Shown piece by piece: positions 40,779 to 49,521 of a stretch of 64,000 bases of DNA (its first letter is position 1; each line of letters begins with the position of its first letter). The notes under the pieces are model-generated. The model searched no databases, was not told the DNA's origin, and saw only the letters and a program-made list of their open reading frames with translations. This DNA is from Altericroceibacterium spongiae. Lineage in GTDB: Bacteria > Pseudomonadota > Alphaproteobacteria > Sphingomonadales > Sphingomonadaceae. Position numbers and translations under genes: made by a program. The stretch spans positions 496,001-560,000 of the forward strand of contig NZ_RAPF01000001.1 in NCBI RefSeq assembly GCF_003610805.1. The letters are read 5' to 3'.

Positions 40779-40798
40779 GATTTCGGGAGGTCCGGCCT

Positions 40799-41125
40799 GT
40801 GCCTAAATCACCTCCCACAGTTACTCTCGGCATGCGGCGCAGTAAGCCTAAGCCGTGGGCAACCAGCGCTCGGGCGAGCAGACAGGCGCGTGGATATGGC
40901 CGCGCGCATGAACAGATGCGCGAACGTGTGCTTGTTGAAGAGCCGCTGTGCAGAGAATGTCAGGCGCATGGCCGTGTGTCTGCAACAGAGATCGCGGATC
41001 ATATCATTCCGCTTTCTGAGGGCGGCTGCGGCGAACGCAGCAACTATCAGGGCCTGTGTAGGGATTGCAGCAATGCCAAGACCGCAAAAGAGGCTCAGAG
41101 AGCCCGCAAGCGCCGAAGGGGGTAG
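40799..41125 (+). CDS. HNH endonuclease, packaging-associated
   Basis: A 108-aa protein starts at GTG 40799 after GGGAGG. The HNH/zinc module is CRECQ...ADHIIPLSEGG...NYQGLCRDCSNAKT, with the HNH His pair and Asn and two Cys pairs. In HK97-type phages an HNH protein next to the terminase assists cos cleavage. A very basic C-terminal tail is present. Confidence 0.85.
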   Translation: MPKSPPTVTLGMRRSKPKPWATSARASRQARGYGRAHEQMRERVLVEEPLCRECQAHGRVSATEIADHIIPLSEGGCGERSNYQGLCRDCSNAKTAKEAQRARKRRRG

Positions 41126-41150
41126 GGGCGGGTCGAAAGTCAGGGGGAAT

Positions 41151-41183
41151 CCGCCGTAGGACCGGCGGGGTCCCACTTTTTTT
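41151..41183 (+). terminator. GC-rich hairpin with T-run between HNH and terminase genes
   Basis: CCGCCG-TAGGAC-CGGCGG (6-bp stem) is followed 8 bp later by TTTTTTT. It may be a weak terminator. The 118-bp gap between HNH and the small terminase gene is also where a cos site would be expected, so the structured DNA could belong to packaging. Confidence 0.4.
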
Positions 41184-41243
41184 GCGCGTGCGATTTAAGT
41201 TTTTTGGGTTGAATAAAATTTCGGCCCCGTTGCGGAGGCCAGA

Positions 41244-41660
41244 ATGAAGCGAGGAAGGAAGGCTGAGCCGCCAGCCAGCAAGGCGGCGCGTGGCACGCTT
41301 CAGCCCTGCCGCGATGATTCCAAAATCGAGATCATTGTTGCCGATGATCCTTTGCGGATGCCGGACTATCTTACGGCGGAAGCGGAGCTGGTCTGGGAAG
41401 AAGAGCACGGGCGCGTGATGGCGACCGGGAACAGTGAGACGGACAGCAGTTTGTTTGCCCGATATTGTTCGCTGGAAGCGATGATCCGGAAGGCCTTTGC
41501 CAGCGGTGAGCCGCCCCCGGCTGCGTATCTGACCGAAGCGCGGCGGATGGCCGAACTGCTCGGCATTGCCGGGCGAAAAAGCCGTGTTGCGAGTGGAGGT
41601 GTGGTTGATGGCGGCAAAACGTCCAACCCCTTCAAGCGCAACGGAAACCGGCCACGCTAG
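41244..41660 (+). CDS. Terminase small subunit, P27 family
   Basis: A 138-aa protein with the P27-type pattern (RGRKAEPPASKAARGTLQP; MPDYLTAEAELVWEEEHGRV; DSSLFARYCSLEAMIRKA; EARRMAELLGIAGRKSRV). It recognises phage DNA and regulates the large subunit. It overlaps the large-subunit gene by 53 bp. Confidence 0.85.
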   Translation: MKRGRKAEPPASKAARGTLQPCRDDSKIEIIVADDPLRMPDYLTAEAELVWEEEHGRVMATGNSETDSSLFARYCSLEAMIRKAFASGEPPPAAYLTEARRMAELLGIAGRKSRVASGGVVDGGKTSNPFKRNGNRPR

Positions 41661-43422
41661 AGATTATGCCGCCATCGCGCTCGACTATGCGCGCAAGGCG
41701 GCGAAGGACAAAAAGCAGCGCAGGCACTGCAAATATACGCGGCTGGCTGCGCAGCGCCATCTGGACGATCTGAAACGATCACGGAAGAAGGAGTTTCGAT
41801 ACAAGTTTTCCGCCTGGCACGCCAATGACGTGTGCGACTTCATCGAGAAGCTGCCGCATATTGAGGGCGTGTGGGACACTCCTACCATCACGCTCGAGCC
41901 AGCGCAGATATTCGTTCTCGCCGTCGTGTTCGGCTGGCGTCGGAAGGAAAACGGGCTGCGCCGATTCACGGTGGTATATGAAGAGGTAGCCCGTAAGAAC
42001 GCGAAGTCGACCAAGACGGCCGGGGTATCGCTTTATTGCCTGTGCTGCGAAGATGAGGTCGGGCCGCAGGTTCTCACCGTTGCCACTACCTTCGATCAGG
42101 CGAAAAAGGTGTTTCATCCGGCCAAGCGGATGGTTGAAAAGACGCCAGATCTGCAGGAAGCTTTCCTGATTACGCCTTGGGCAAAGTCGATAACGTGTGA
42201 TGAAAACGGCGGATATATGCAGCCGCTGCATGCGAAATCGAAATCGCAGGATGGCCATAATCCGCATCTTGTAACGCTGGACGAGTTCCACGCTCACAAG
42301 GATCGTAGCTTATATGACGTGATGCGGTCTGCCTTCGGGGCGCGCAAGCAACCGTTGATGTGGGCGATCACCACAGCAGGGCCGAACATTCACGGCCCTT
42401 GCTACGAAGAACGGACCTTCGCGACGAAGGTGCTGGAAGGATCGGTTGAGGCGGAGCACTATTTCGCATGTATCTGGACGCTCGACAGGGCGGAAGATTA
42501 CGACGATGGCCGCAAGGTCGGTGACGATCCGTTCGATCCGGATCTGTGGTGCAAGGCAAATCCGCTGCTCGGCGCATCGGTTCAGCTTGAAGAGCTGCGA
42601 CAGTATGCGCTGGAAGCGAAAGAAAATCCGGCGGCTGAAAACGAGTTTAAAACCAAGCGCCTGAATATCTGGTCGGGCGCGGCATCGGCATGGCTGAGTG
42701 TGGCGAAGTGGCAGGCGTGCGGCGATGAAACGCTGAGCATTGAAGACTTTCGCGGTCTCGATTGCTGGATTGGCGCCGACCTGTCCAATGTGGATGACTT
42801 ATCCGCCTTGGTTCTGGCCGCGCTCGATGCCGATGGCAGATTGCTGGTGAAGACGTGGTTTTTCCTGCCGGAAGCCCGGCTGGGCAGCACCGACAGCAAG
42901 GTGAAGCAGGTTACAGAGCTGTATAAGCGCTGGGTGGAAGACGGCGCGTTGATCAAGACCGAGGGCGATTTCATCGACCACCGGGTTATCGAAGACACAA
43001 TAAGGTGGCTGAAAGAAGAACTGAGCGTCCACGGCACAACGTTCGACCAGTGGAATAGCGGCCTCGCAATGGCGGCCCGCCTGAATGAAGATTTTGACGA
43101 TGGCGGCGAACCTTTCGCGGTGCAGATGGCCAAGAAGGCCGCGAACACAACAGACCCCGCGAAAGCCATTGAGGCGCGCGTAAAGTCTGGACCGGGCCGC
43201 CTGAGGCACGATGCCAACCCGGTGATGACATGGATGGTCGGCAATACATTTGTCGATCGCAGAGTGGATGGAAGCCTGCTCCCGAAAAAGGAGCTGCCCA
43301 ACAGTGCGAACAAGATCGATGGAGTGGACGCGATGATCAATGCAACCGCTCCGATGCTGGTGCCCGAGGAAGAGGGCGGTGGCGTGGACAGCTTTATTCA
43401 GGCCATGCGGGCGGCCGCCTGA
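41608..43422 (+). CDS. Terminase large subunit
   Basis: A 604-aa packaging motor, taking ATG 41608 with GGAGG upstream. The ATPase shows a Walker-A-like VYEEVARKNAKSTKTAG and a Walker B HLVTLDEFHAHKD. The nuclease domain starts WIGADLSNVDDLSALVLA with its metal-binding Asp residues. It is Terminase_1-like, as in HK97. It pumps DNA into the prohead and cuts the concatemer. Confidence 0.92.
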   Translation: MAAKRPTPSSATETGHARDYAAIALDYARKAAKDKKQRRHCKYTRLAAQRHLDDLKRSRKKEFRYKFSAWHANDVCDFIEKLPHIEGVWDTPTITLEPAQIFVLAVVFGWRRKENGLRRFTVVYEEVARKNAKSTKTAGVSLYCLCCEDEVGPQVLTVATTFDQAKKVFHPAKRMVEKTPDLQEAFLITPWAKSITCDENGGYMQPLHAKSKSQDGHNPHLVTLDEFHAHKDRSLYDVMRSAFGARKQPLMWAITTAGPNIHGPCYEERTFATKVLEGSVEAEHYFACIWTLDRAEDYDDGRKVGDDPFDPDLWCKANPLLGASVQLEELRQYALEAKENPAAENEFKTKRLNIWSGAASAWLSVAKWQACGDETLSIEDFRGLDCWIGADLSNVDDLSALVLAALDADGRLLVKTWFFLPEARLGSTDSKVKQVTELYKRWVEDGALIKTEGDFIDHRVIEDTIRWLKEELSVHGTTFDQWNSGLAMAARLNEDFDDGGEPFAVQMAKKAANTTDPAKAIEARVKSGPGRLRHDANPVMTWMVGNTFVDRRVDGSLLPKKELPNSANKIDGVDAMINATAPMLVPEEEGGGVDSFIQAMRAAA

Positions 43423-44786
43423 TGGCTAACTGGCTTTCCACCGCATGGAGTTATGTTACCGGAGACAGTTCGGCGAAGCTGAGCGGTGCGCCTGAAGATG
43501 AGCCGTCCCGCATCATGTTCAATATTAGCGGCGGTGCGGGCGGGGACCGGGTGACGCCAAAGTCCACTCTCGGCCTCTCCACCGCATGGGCCTGCATTGC
43601 CCTTAAGTCCGAACTGGTCGGATCGATGGGTTGCGGTGTCTACAGCAAGAGTGAAAGCGGCGGTCGGCGGGCGCAAGATGGCCACTGGCTGTATGACTTG
43701 CTGCATGAAAGCCCGAATGCAGACCAGACACCCAGCGAGTTCTGGGCCGGGCAGGTCGCGGCTATGGATCTGTGGGGCAACGCCTATGCGGAAAAAAGCA
43801 CGCTTGGTAATCGCGTTACATCGCTGACCCCTATGCGGCCCGATCTGACCGACGTGGTGCGCAGGAACGGGCAGCGTATTTATCGCTTTCGCGACCGTGG
43901 GAAACTGGAAGAGCTTCCGGCCGAGAAGGTGTTCCATCTCCGCGGTATGACGTTTGGCGGCGATGTTGGTCTGTCAGCCGTGGAATTCGGACGGCGGACC
44001 ATCGGCAGTGCTCTTTCGGCCAATCGGACGGCAAGCAATGCATTTGCAAAAGGCCTGCAAATATCGGGTTTTATGGAAACCGGCACTACCAACCTCAAGC
44101 CGGAGCAACGGGCCGATCTGATCGATATATTCGCTGAGTTCATGAACAGCCCGGAGATGGCGGGCAAAGTCATGCCTCTGGAAAAGGATTTCAAATTCGT
44201 ACCGCTGCAAATGAAGCCGGCGGATGCGCAGTTGCTGGAAAGCAGGCGCTGGGATGTTGAGGAAGTGTGCCGGTGGTTCGGGATGTTGCCCATTCTGATC
44301 GGCCATGCTGCGCAAGGACAGACGATGTGGGGCTCCGGCATCGAGCAATTGCTGCTCGGCTGGCAGACGCTCCGCCTCAACCCGCTGCTGAAGAAGATTG
44401 AACAGGCTGCGAAAAAGCAGTTGCTGCCCGTGGGCGAGCGGAAAAAGGTCTACGCAGAATTCAACCGTGAAGCGGTGATGGCGACCGATAGTGCCGGTCG
44501 CGCCGCACTATATTCCGCCTTTGGGCAGAACGGCGTGATGGATCGCAACGAAATGCGTTCGCGCGAAAATCTCGATCACCGTGAGGGCGGTGAATATCTC
44601 ACTGTGCAGTCAAATCTGGTGCGGCTCGATCAGCTTGGCTCGGGCGGCGCGCATTCGTCGGAGCAGCAACTGCGCAATGCTCTGCAGGATCTGCTCGGCA
44701 TGAAGGGCGGCGATATCGAAGCCATGATCGAGCGCAAGCTACATTCAATGATGGGCCACAATGTCGGGCCTGATCTCGAGGACTAA
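43422..44786 (+). CDS. Portal protein, HK97 family
   Basis: A 454-aa protein; ATG 43422 overlaps the terminase stop (TGATG). HK97-type signatures are STAWACIALKSELVGSM, LYDLLHESPNADQTPSEFW, AEKVFHLRGM and the conserved FGMLPILIGHAAQGQTMWGS. It forms the dodecameric DNA gate of the head. Confidence 0.92.
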   Translation: MANWLSTAWSYVTGDSSAKLSGAPEDEPSRIMFNISGGAGGDRVTPKSTLGLSTAWACIALKSELVGSMGCGVYSKSESGGRRAQDGHWLYDLLHESPNADQTPSEFWAGQVAAMDLWGNAYAEKSTLGNRVTSLTPMRPDLTDVVRRNGQRIYRFRDRGKLEELPAEKVFHLRGMTFGGDVGLSAVEFGRRTIGSALSANRTASNAFAKGLQISGFMETGTTNLKPEQRADLIDIFAEFMNSPEMAGKVMPLEKDFKFVPLQMKPADAQLLESRRWDVEEVCRWFGMLPILIGHAAQGQTMWGSGIEQLLLGWQTLRLNPLLKKIEQAAKKQLLPVGERKKVYAEFNREAVMATDSAGRAALYSAFGQNGVMDRNEMRSRENLDHREGGEYLTVQSNLVRLDQLGSGGAHSSEQQLRNALQDLLGMKGGDIEAMIERKLHSMMGHNVGPDLED

Positions 44787-44788
44787 CC

Positions 44789-45484
44789 ATGTATCGCAAA
44801 AGCCAGCTCAAGGTGCGCGATTTCACGCTGAGCGTGAAAGCTGCGGACGTGAAAGACGACGGCAGCTTCTCCGGATACGGTTCGGTGTTCGGTGTGGAAG
44901 ACAGCTATGGCGAGGTGGTCGCGCCCGGTGCCTTCAAGGACAGCCTCGCCGAACTGGCTGCCAAGGGCCGCAAGGTGCCGATTCTTTGGCAGCACCGCAC
45001 CGCTGAGCCTATCGGCATTTATGACCTGCTGGAAGAAGATGACGTCGGCCTGAAGGTGGATGGCACGCTGGCCGTCGATTTCGACAATCTGGCCAAGCGA
45101 GCCCATGGCCACATGAAGATGGGTTCGGTGACCGGCCTGTCGATAGGTTACTGGGTGCGCGAGAGCAGCTTTGACGAGAAGACCGGTATCCGGACCCTGC
45201 GCAAGCTCGACCTGGTCGAGGTGTCGCTCGTGACGTTCCCCGCAAATGATGAAGCGCGGGTTGAAGCAGTGAAATTCAAGCTGGCGCATGGCCAGCTACC
45301 AAACCTTCCAGAATTCGAACGGATCCTGCGCGAGGCAGGGTTTTCGAAAAGTCAGGCTGCGGTGGTCGCCAACCGTGGCCTGCCTCATTTGCTCCAGAGC
45401 GAGTCTGAGAGCGCGGCGAAAGACAGCGAGGCCACCAAAGGCCTTTCGGACATTCTGGCGGGTTTCAGCCTGCCCCAGCTCTGA
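44789..45484 (+). CDS. HK97-type prohead protease
   Basis: A 231-aa serine protease (U35). The fold motif is FSGYGSVFGVEDSYGEVVAPGAF; the catalytic His is in PILWQHRTAEPIG and the catalytic Ser in SVTGLSIGYWV. It removes the scaffold domain of the capsid protein during maturation. A C-terminal extension of about 60 residues follows the protease core. Confidence 0.92.
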   Translation: MYRKSQLKVRDFTLSVKAADVKDDGSFSGYGSVFGVEDSYGEVVAPGAFKDSLAELAAKGRKVPILWQHRTAEPIGIYDLLEEDDVGLKVDGTLAVDFDNLAKRAHGHMKMGSVTGLSIGYWVRESSFDEKTGIRTLRKLDLVEVSLVTFPANDEARVEAVKFKLAHGQLPNLPEFERILREAGFSKSQAAVVANRGLPHLLQSESESAAKDSEATKGLSDILAGFSLPQL

Positions 45485-45495
45485 GGATAACAACC

Positions 45496-46728
45496 ATGAA
45501 TATGATGACGCGTGGCCGTGAATTCGGCCGCAAGGAAGAGGGCGGCCAGGAGCCGCGCGATGAAAAGACCATTCAGCAGGAACTGAAGGACACGCTCGAT
45601 AAGGTGAAGGGTTTTGCCGAGAACTTCGAGAAGAAGGCGAAGGAAGGCGAGGACGTCAGCCGCGAGGCGAAAAACAACGCCGATGAAGCACTGACCAAGC
45701 TGACCGAACTGCGCGGCGAGATGACCGAACTGGCCCAGAAGCTGGATCAGCGCGGTGGCGGTGACGATGAGATGGAGCATAAATCGCTCGGCCAGAAGGT
45801 CGGCGCATCGGACGAATTCAAGTCCTATCTGGACAGCGGCTGCACAGGCACGATGCGGCTGGAAGTAAAGGCAGTGACCAGCGATCCCGCATCTGCAGGG
45901 CCTCTGATCCAGCCTGCGCGCCAGCCCGGCATTGTCGAGCTGCCTCGCCAGCGCCCGCGCATTCGCGATTTGCTGACACCCGGCCGGACTACCAGTAACT
46001 CCGTGGAATATGCAAAGCAGGTAACACGGACGAACAATGCGGATGTTGTGGCCGAGGGGGCACAGAAGCCTGAATCCGATTACGCATGGGAAGTCGATAG
46101 TGCGCCGGTTCGCACTATTGCGCACTGGGTTCCGGCATCACGACAAGCGATGGACGATATCCCGCAGCTCGAAAGCCTGATCGATGGCGAGCTGCGTTAT
46201 GGTCTGGACGATGCAGAAGATGCCGAACTTTTGCTTGGCGATGGCACCGGGCAGCATCTCGAAGGCTTGTACACTGTGGCGAGCGCCTATGCCGATCCTA
46301 TCGGCTATGCCGATCCGACGCGGATCGATCAGCTACGCCTTGCTGTATTGCAGGTGGAACTGGCCGATTATGCGCCGGACGGCATGGTGCTGCATCCCAG
46401 TGCATGGACCAGCATCGAACTGACCAAGACGACGGATGGTGCCTATGTCTTCGCCAATCCGCTCGGAATTGCCGGGCCGGTCCTGTGGGGACGCCCTGTC
46501 GTGCCGACCAAGCGGATCGGATCGGGCAATTTCATGGTTGGTGCATTCCGCATGGCAGGCCAGATCTTCGACCGCATGGAAACGGAAGTGCGCATTTCCG
46601 ATCAGGATCGTGACAACTTCATCAAAAACATGCTGACCGTTCGCGCCGAAAAACGGCTGGCTCTCGCTATCCGTCGCCCTGCGGCGCTGGTGAAGGGTGC
46701 GCTGGTCGACCTGCCGGCGGCTGCATAA
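45496..46728 (+). CDS. Major capsid protein, HK97 fold
   Basis: A 410-aa protein. Residues 1 to about 100 are a charged coiled-coil scaffold (delta) domain (QQELKDTLDKVKGFAENFEK), cleaved by the protease. The mature domain (PASAGPLIQPARQPGIVEL, then HWVPASRQAMDDIPQLESLI, GRPVVPTKRIGSGNFMVG) follows. It builds the icosahedral head. Confidence 0.93.
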   Translation: MNMMTRGREFGRKEEGGQEPRDEKTIQQELKDTLDKVKGFAENFEKKAKEGEDVSREAKNNADEALTKLTELRGEMTELAQKLDQRGGGDDEMEHKSLGQKVGASDEFKSYLDSGCTGTMRLEVKAVTSDPASAGPLIQPARQPGIVELPRQRPRIRDLLTPGRTTSNSVEYAKQVTRTNNADVVAEGAQKPESDYAWEVDSAPVRTIAHWVPASRQAMDDIPQLESLIDGELRYGLDDAEDAELLLGDGTGQHLEGLYTVASAYADPIGYADPTRIDQLRLAVLQVELADYAPDGMVLHPSAWTSIELTKTTDGAYVFANPLGIAGPVLWGRPVVPTKRIGSGNFMVGAFRMAGQIFDRMETEVRISDQDRDNFIKNMLTVRAEKRLALAIRRPAALVKGALVDLPAAA

Positions 46729-46746
46729 CCAATCGATGCAAGATGT

Positions 46747-46770
46747 GGGCGGGGCCTTCGGGTTCCGCCC
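46747..46770 (+). promoter_or_regulatory. UUCG-capped hairpin after the capsid gene
   Basis: A 10-bp fully paired stem (GGGCGGGGCC against GGTTCCGCCC, two G-U pairs) is closed by UUCG, 18 bp after the capsid stop. There is no T-run, so it is more likely an mRNA stabiliser, processing site or partial attenuator that raises capsid mRNA over downstream genes. Confidence 0.65.
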
Positions 46771-46789
46771 ATTCAACGGAGGTACACAC

Positions 46790-47005
46790 ATGAAGAACGC
46801 CTATGTTCTGGAAGATCATCACGGTGATAACGGCACGGTTCGCACCGGCTGGATATTGCGCGAACTCACCGACACGCGCTTTTCCGCGCTCCAAAAGCGC
46901 GGCCTGATCCGTGAAGCTACCAAGAAAGAGCTGGATGGGAAAAAAGCGAATTCGCCACCCGCGAACAAGGAAGCGCAGTCACCTTCGAACAAGGGCAAAG
47001 CCTGA
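46790..47005 (+). CDS. Small late phage protein
   Basis: A 71-aa protein starts MKNAYVLEDHHGDNGTVRTG after GGAGG. Its C-terminus is Lys/Asn/Pro-rich and probably unstructured. It lies between capsid and connector genes. No family is recognised. Confidence 0.62.
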   Translation: MKNAYVLEDHHGDNGTVRTGWILRELTDTRFSALQKRGLIREATKKELDGKKANSPPANKEAQSPSNKGKA

Positions 47006-47007
47006 TC

Positions 47008-47298
47008 ATGCAGATCTGCACCTTCACCGGAGCAAGAATGCTGGGTGCGCCGAAAGGGTGGGATCAAAAGCTTGACGGCATGTGCGGAATATTACCGGTT
47101 GCAGATGAAGTGGACGTTCAGAGCGGCCATAATTTCATGTATAGCGTGTGGAAGCCGACGCCGGAGCAACTGGAAGCCCTGAATAATGGCGGCGCTATCC
47201 GGCTGGGCATCTGCGGAGAAAGCCACCCCGTTATCAATATGGGTGTGCTGACGCCAGAAACGTGCACTGCGGCCGGTGTTGAAGTGGCTGCAGGGTGA
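47008..47298 (+). CDS. Hypothetical late phage protein
   Basis: A 96-aa protein starts MQICTFTGARMLGAPKGWDQ and appears to be all-beta. Its position between capsid and connector would suit a head decoration or accessory protein, without sequence proof. Confidence 0.6.
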   Translation: MQICTFTGARMLGAPKGWDQKLDGMCGILPVADEVDVQSGHNFMYSVWKPTPEQLEALNNGGAIRLGICGESHPVINMGVLTPETCTAAGVEVAAG

Positions 47299-47858
47299 TG
47301 CGCACAGTTGCCGTCAATGAGCCCGCGCCAGTGATTACACTGGCCGAGGCCAAAGAGCATCTGCGCGTCGATAGCGATGACGAGGACGCTTTGATAACTG
47401 GCATGGTGGCGGCTGCGACTGCCCATATTTCCGGGCCGGATGGTTATCTCAATCGGGTGATAGGTGTGCAGATGTTGCAGACCTATCTTGCTCGCTTTCC
47501 CGGCAGTGCTTTCCGTCTGCCTTATGGCCCGGTCAGGACGATTACCAGTGTCGAATATCGCAATGGTGAGGTGTGGCAAGCGATCGATCAAACCGATTAT
47601 GAGCTGAATGGCAATATTCTGGAGCCTGTGCCGGGCGTGAGCTGGCCGAGCTTTAGTCTTACGCGGCGCGAACATGTCCGCGTGCTTTATGAGGCTGGGT
47701 ACGAGACGGCACCCTTTCCGGTCAAGGCTGCGATTTTCTTGATGGTGGGCGATCTATACGCGAACAGGGAAACGGTGGTTACCGGCACGATAGCGAGCGA
47801 AGTGCCGATGCCAACGGCAGTGAAAACCCTGCTCGAACCTTACAGGGACTACAGATAA
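47298..47858 (+). CDS. Head-tail connector protein (gp6-like)
   Basis: A 186-aa protein begins with the connector pattern EPAPVITLAEAKEHLRVDSD, DEDALITGMVAAATAHI, and ends in helices (VKAAIFLMVGDLYANRE). It forms the adaptor ring below the portal, as HK97 gp6. Start and stop overlaps with both neighbours. Confidence 0.87.
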   Translation: MRTVAVNEPAPVITLAEAKEHLRVDSDDEDALITGMVAAATAHISGPDGYLNRVIGVQMLQTYLARFPGSAFRLPYGPVRTITSVEYRNGEVWQAIDQTDYELNGNILEPVPGVSWPSFSLTRREHVRVLYEAGYETAPFPVKAAIFLMVGDLYANRETVVTGTIASEVPMPTAVKTLLEPYRDYR

Positions 47859-48193
47859 TGCTGTCTGCAGGCCCAATCCATAAGCGCATTGAAATCCATA
47901 CGCAGCAATTGCTGCGCGAGGACGATTTCGGCAGCGAGATTTATGACTGGGCCGAGGATAAAAAGCGCTGGGCGCGTATCATATATGGCACCGGGCAGGA
48001 GCGCCGACAGGCAGCGCAGGAAAGCGCCACGCAGCCTGCCACCATTGTCATGCGGCATGACAGCTACACTGCAGCGATCACAACGGATGCGCACAGGCTG
48101 TTTTTCGATGGGGTGGCCTGGGACATCGAAAGTATTGTGAAGCGGAAACGCGACGGTGAAGTTTCCATAACCGCTACGTCGAGGACGGGTTGA
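47858..48193 (+). CDS. Head closure protein (phage head-tail joining type)
   Basis: A 111-aa protein of the SPP1 gp16-like beta-barrel type (IHKRIEIHTQQLLREDDFGS, RWARIIYGTGQERRQAAQES, TDAHRLFFDGVAWDIESIVK). It seals the connector after packaging. It overlaps the previous gene by one base. Confidence 0.83.
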   Translation: MLSAGPIHKRIEIHTQQLLREDDFGSEIYDWAEDKKRWARIIYGTGQERRQAAQESATQPATIVMRHDSYTAAITTDAHRLFFDGVAWDIESIVKRKRDGEVSITATSRTG

Positions 48194-48648
48194 TGAAAAC
48201 AAGTGTTAAGCTCGAGGGCTTCAAGGAGCTCGAGGACAATCTGTACCGGCTGAAATACGGCACTGCCAAGAGTAATACGCGCCGCGCGATGAAAGAATCT
48301 CTCGAGCCCACGGCCCGGATGATGCGTGCGAAAGCGCCGGTATATAGCGGTACTCTCAAAGAGAGTATTGCAATCAGCTCACTACAGAAAAGCGGCCGGC
48401 AGAGAGAGTTCACCAAACAATCGGGCAGCGGACTGACGATGTATATCGGACCATCAAGAGAAGGCGCGCTACAAGGGCAGATGCAGGAATTCGGAACATA
48501 TAAGGAGCCCGCGCAGCCGTTTGCCCGGCCTGCATGGGAGTCCGACAAAATGAATGTGCTGGACCGGTTTTCTGTTTTTCTGTGGGATAATGTGGTGAAA
48601 GCACTGGGGCGGCAGGCCAGAAAACTGGCGCGGGCAGCAAAAAAATAA
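48193..48648 (+). CDS. HK97 gp10-family neck/tail completion protein
   Basis: A 151-aa protein with the HK97-gp10 pattern (KLEGFKELEDNLYRLKYGTA, RAKAPVYSGTLKESIAI, YIGPSREGALQGQMQEFGTY, PFARPAWES). It links head and tail. It overlaps the previous stop by one base. Confidence 0.85.
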   Translation: MKTSVKLEGFKELEDNLYRLKYGTAKSNTRRAMKESLEPTARMMRAKAPVYSGTLKESIAISSLQKSGRQREFTKQSGSGLTMYIGPSREGALQGQMQEFGTYKEPAQPFARPAWESDKMNVLDRFSVFLWDNVVKALGRQARKLARAAKK

Positions 48649-49052
48649 TGTTGCGAGCGATGATGATCGCCGATCTGCGATCAGAGCCATCTCTTGCCCC
48701 GCTGCTATCATCTTACAAAGGTTATCCTGCAATATTCTGGATGTCACGCCCGGCGCGGTCGCAACTGCCCGGCGTGACATTGCAAAGCATATCGTCGGGC
48801 ACTTTATATTCTCAAGAGGGCGCTGCAAAGCTGCGTTCGCGCAGGGTGCAGGTCGATGCATGGAGTCTGAACGTTTCGAGCGAAGCGCCTGTCGCATTCG
48901 ACGCTGTTCGCAAAGTTATTGAACGCGGTTTCACTGACCGCTGGCGCGGATTCTCGCTCGATGATGAGCGGGATACCTATGAAGACCTCGATGCGGACAG
49001 GCGCATCTTCCGAACATCTGGCGATTTTATGATTTGGTATCAGGAGACTTGA
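48648..49052 (+). CDS. Tail terminator/completion protein (DUF3168-like)
   Basis: A 134-aa protein with features LPGVTLQSISSGTLYSQEGA, VQVDAWSLNVSSEAPVAFDA. This family caps the end of the tail tube next to the head. It overlaps the previous gene by one base. Confidence 0.83.
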   Translation: MLRAMMIADLRSEPSLAPLLSSYKGYPAIFWMSRPARSQLPGVTLQSISSGTLYSQEGAAKLRSRRVQVDAWSLNVSSEAPVAFDAVRKVIERGFTDRWRGFSLDDERDTYEDLDADRRIFRTSGDFMIWYQET

Positions 49053-49053
49053 T

Positions 49054-49521
49054 ATGCCTACCGATGCTGTTCTCGGTTCAGGACCCAATGGTGAGGGAAC
49101 CGAGCTTTGGCTTACCAACGATCAGGGCGAACCGAAAAAGGTGGACGGTCTGATTACTGTCAATCGCCCGAATCTGACAGTGGCAAGCGAATCCAAGACC
49201 AGTCACGATTCCGGCGGCGTAAATGAATATATGGCAGGTATGATGGACCCCGGCGAGATGTCCGGATCTATGTATCATGTGCCGGACAGCGATGACGACA
49301 AGCTATTCATAGAACATATTGCGAGCAAGCAAACCAGACCAGGTTACATCAAGGAAGTGAAGAAAGATGGCACTGCGGTATGGACCACATTCGCCATTTT
49401 CCTGACACAGTACGAACCTGATGATGCGCCGGTAAACAGCCCCCGTGAAGCTGAATTTACGGCGCAGGTGACCGGCATGCCTGACTATGCCGGTAACGCA
49501 CCGGCTGGATACGGCGCATGA
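49054..49521 (+). CDS. Major tail tube protein
   Basis: A 155-aa protein of the tail tube fold (TVASESKTSHDSGGVNEYMA, AVWTTFAIFLTQYEPDDAPV, REAEFTAQVTGMPDYA). It polymerises around the tape measure into the tube of a non-contractile tail. Confidence 0.85.
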   Translation: MPTDAVLGSGPNGEGTELWLTNDQGEPKKVDGLITVNRPNLTVASESKTSHDSGGVNEYMAGMMDPGEMSGSMYHVPDSDDDKLFIEHIASKQTRPGYIKEVKKDGTAVWTTFAIFLTQYEPDDAPVNSPREAEFTAQVTGMPDYAGNAPAGYGA

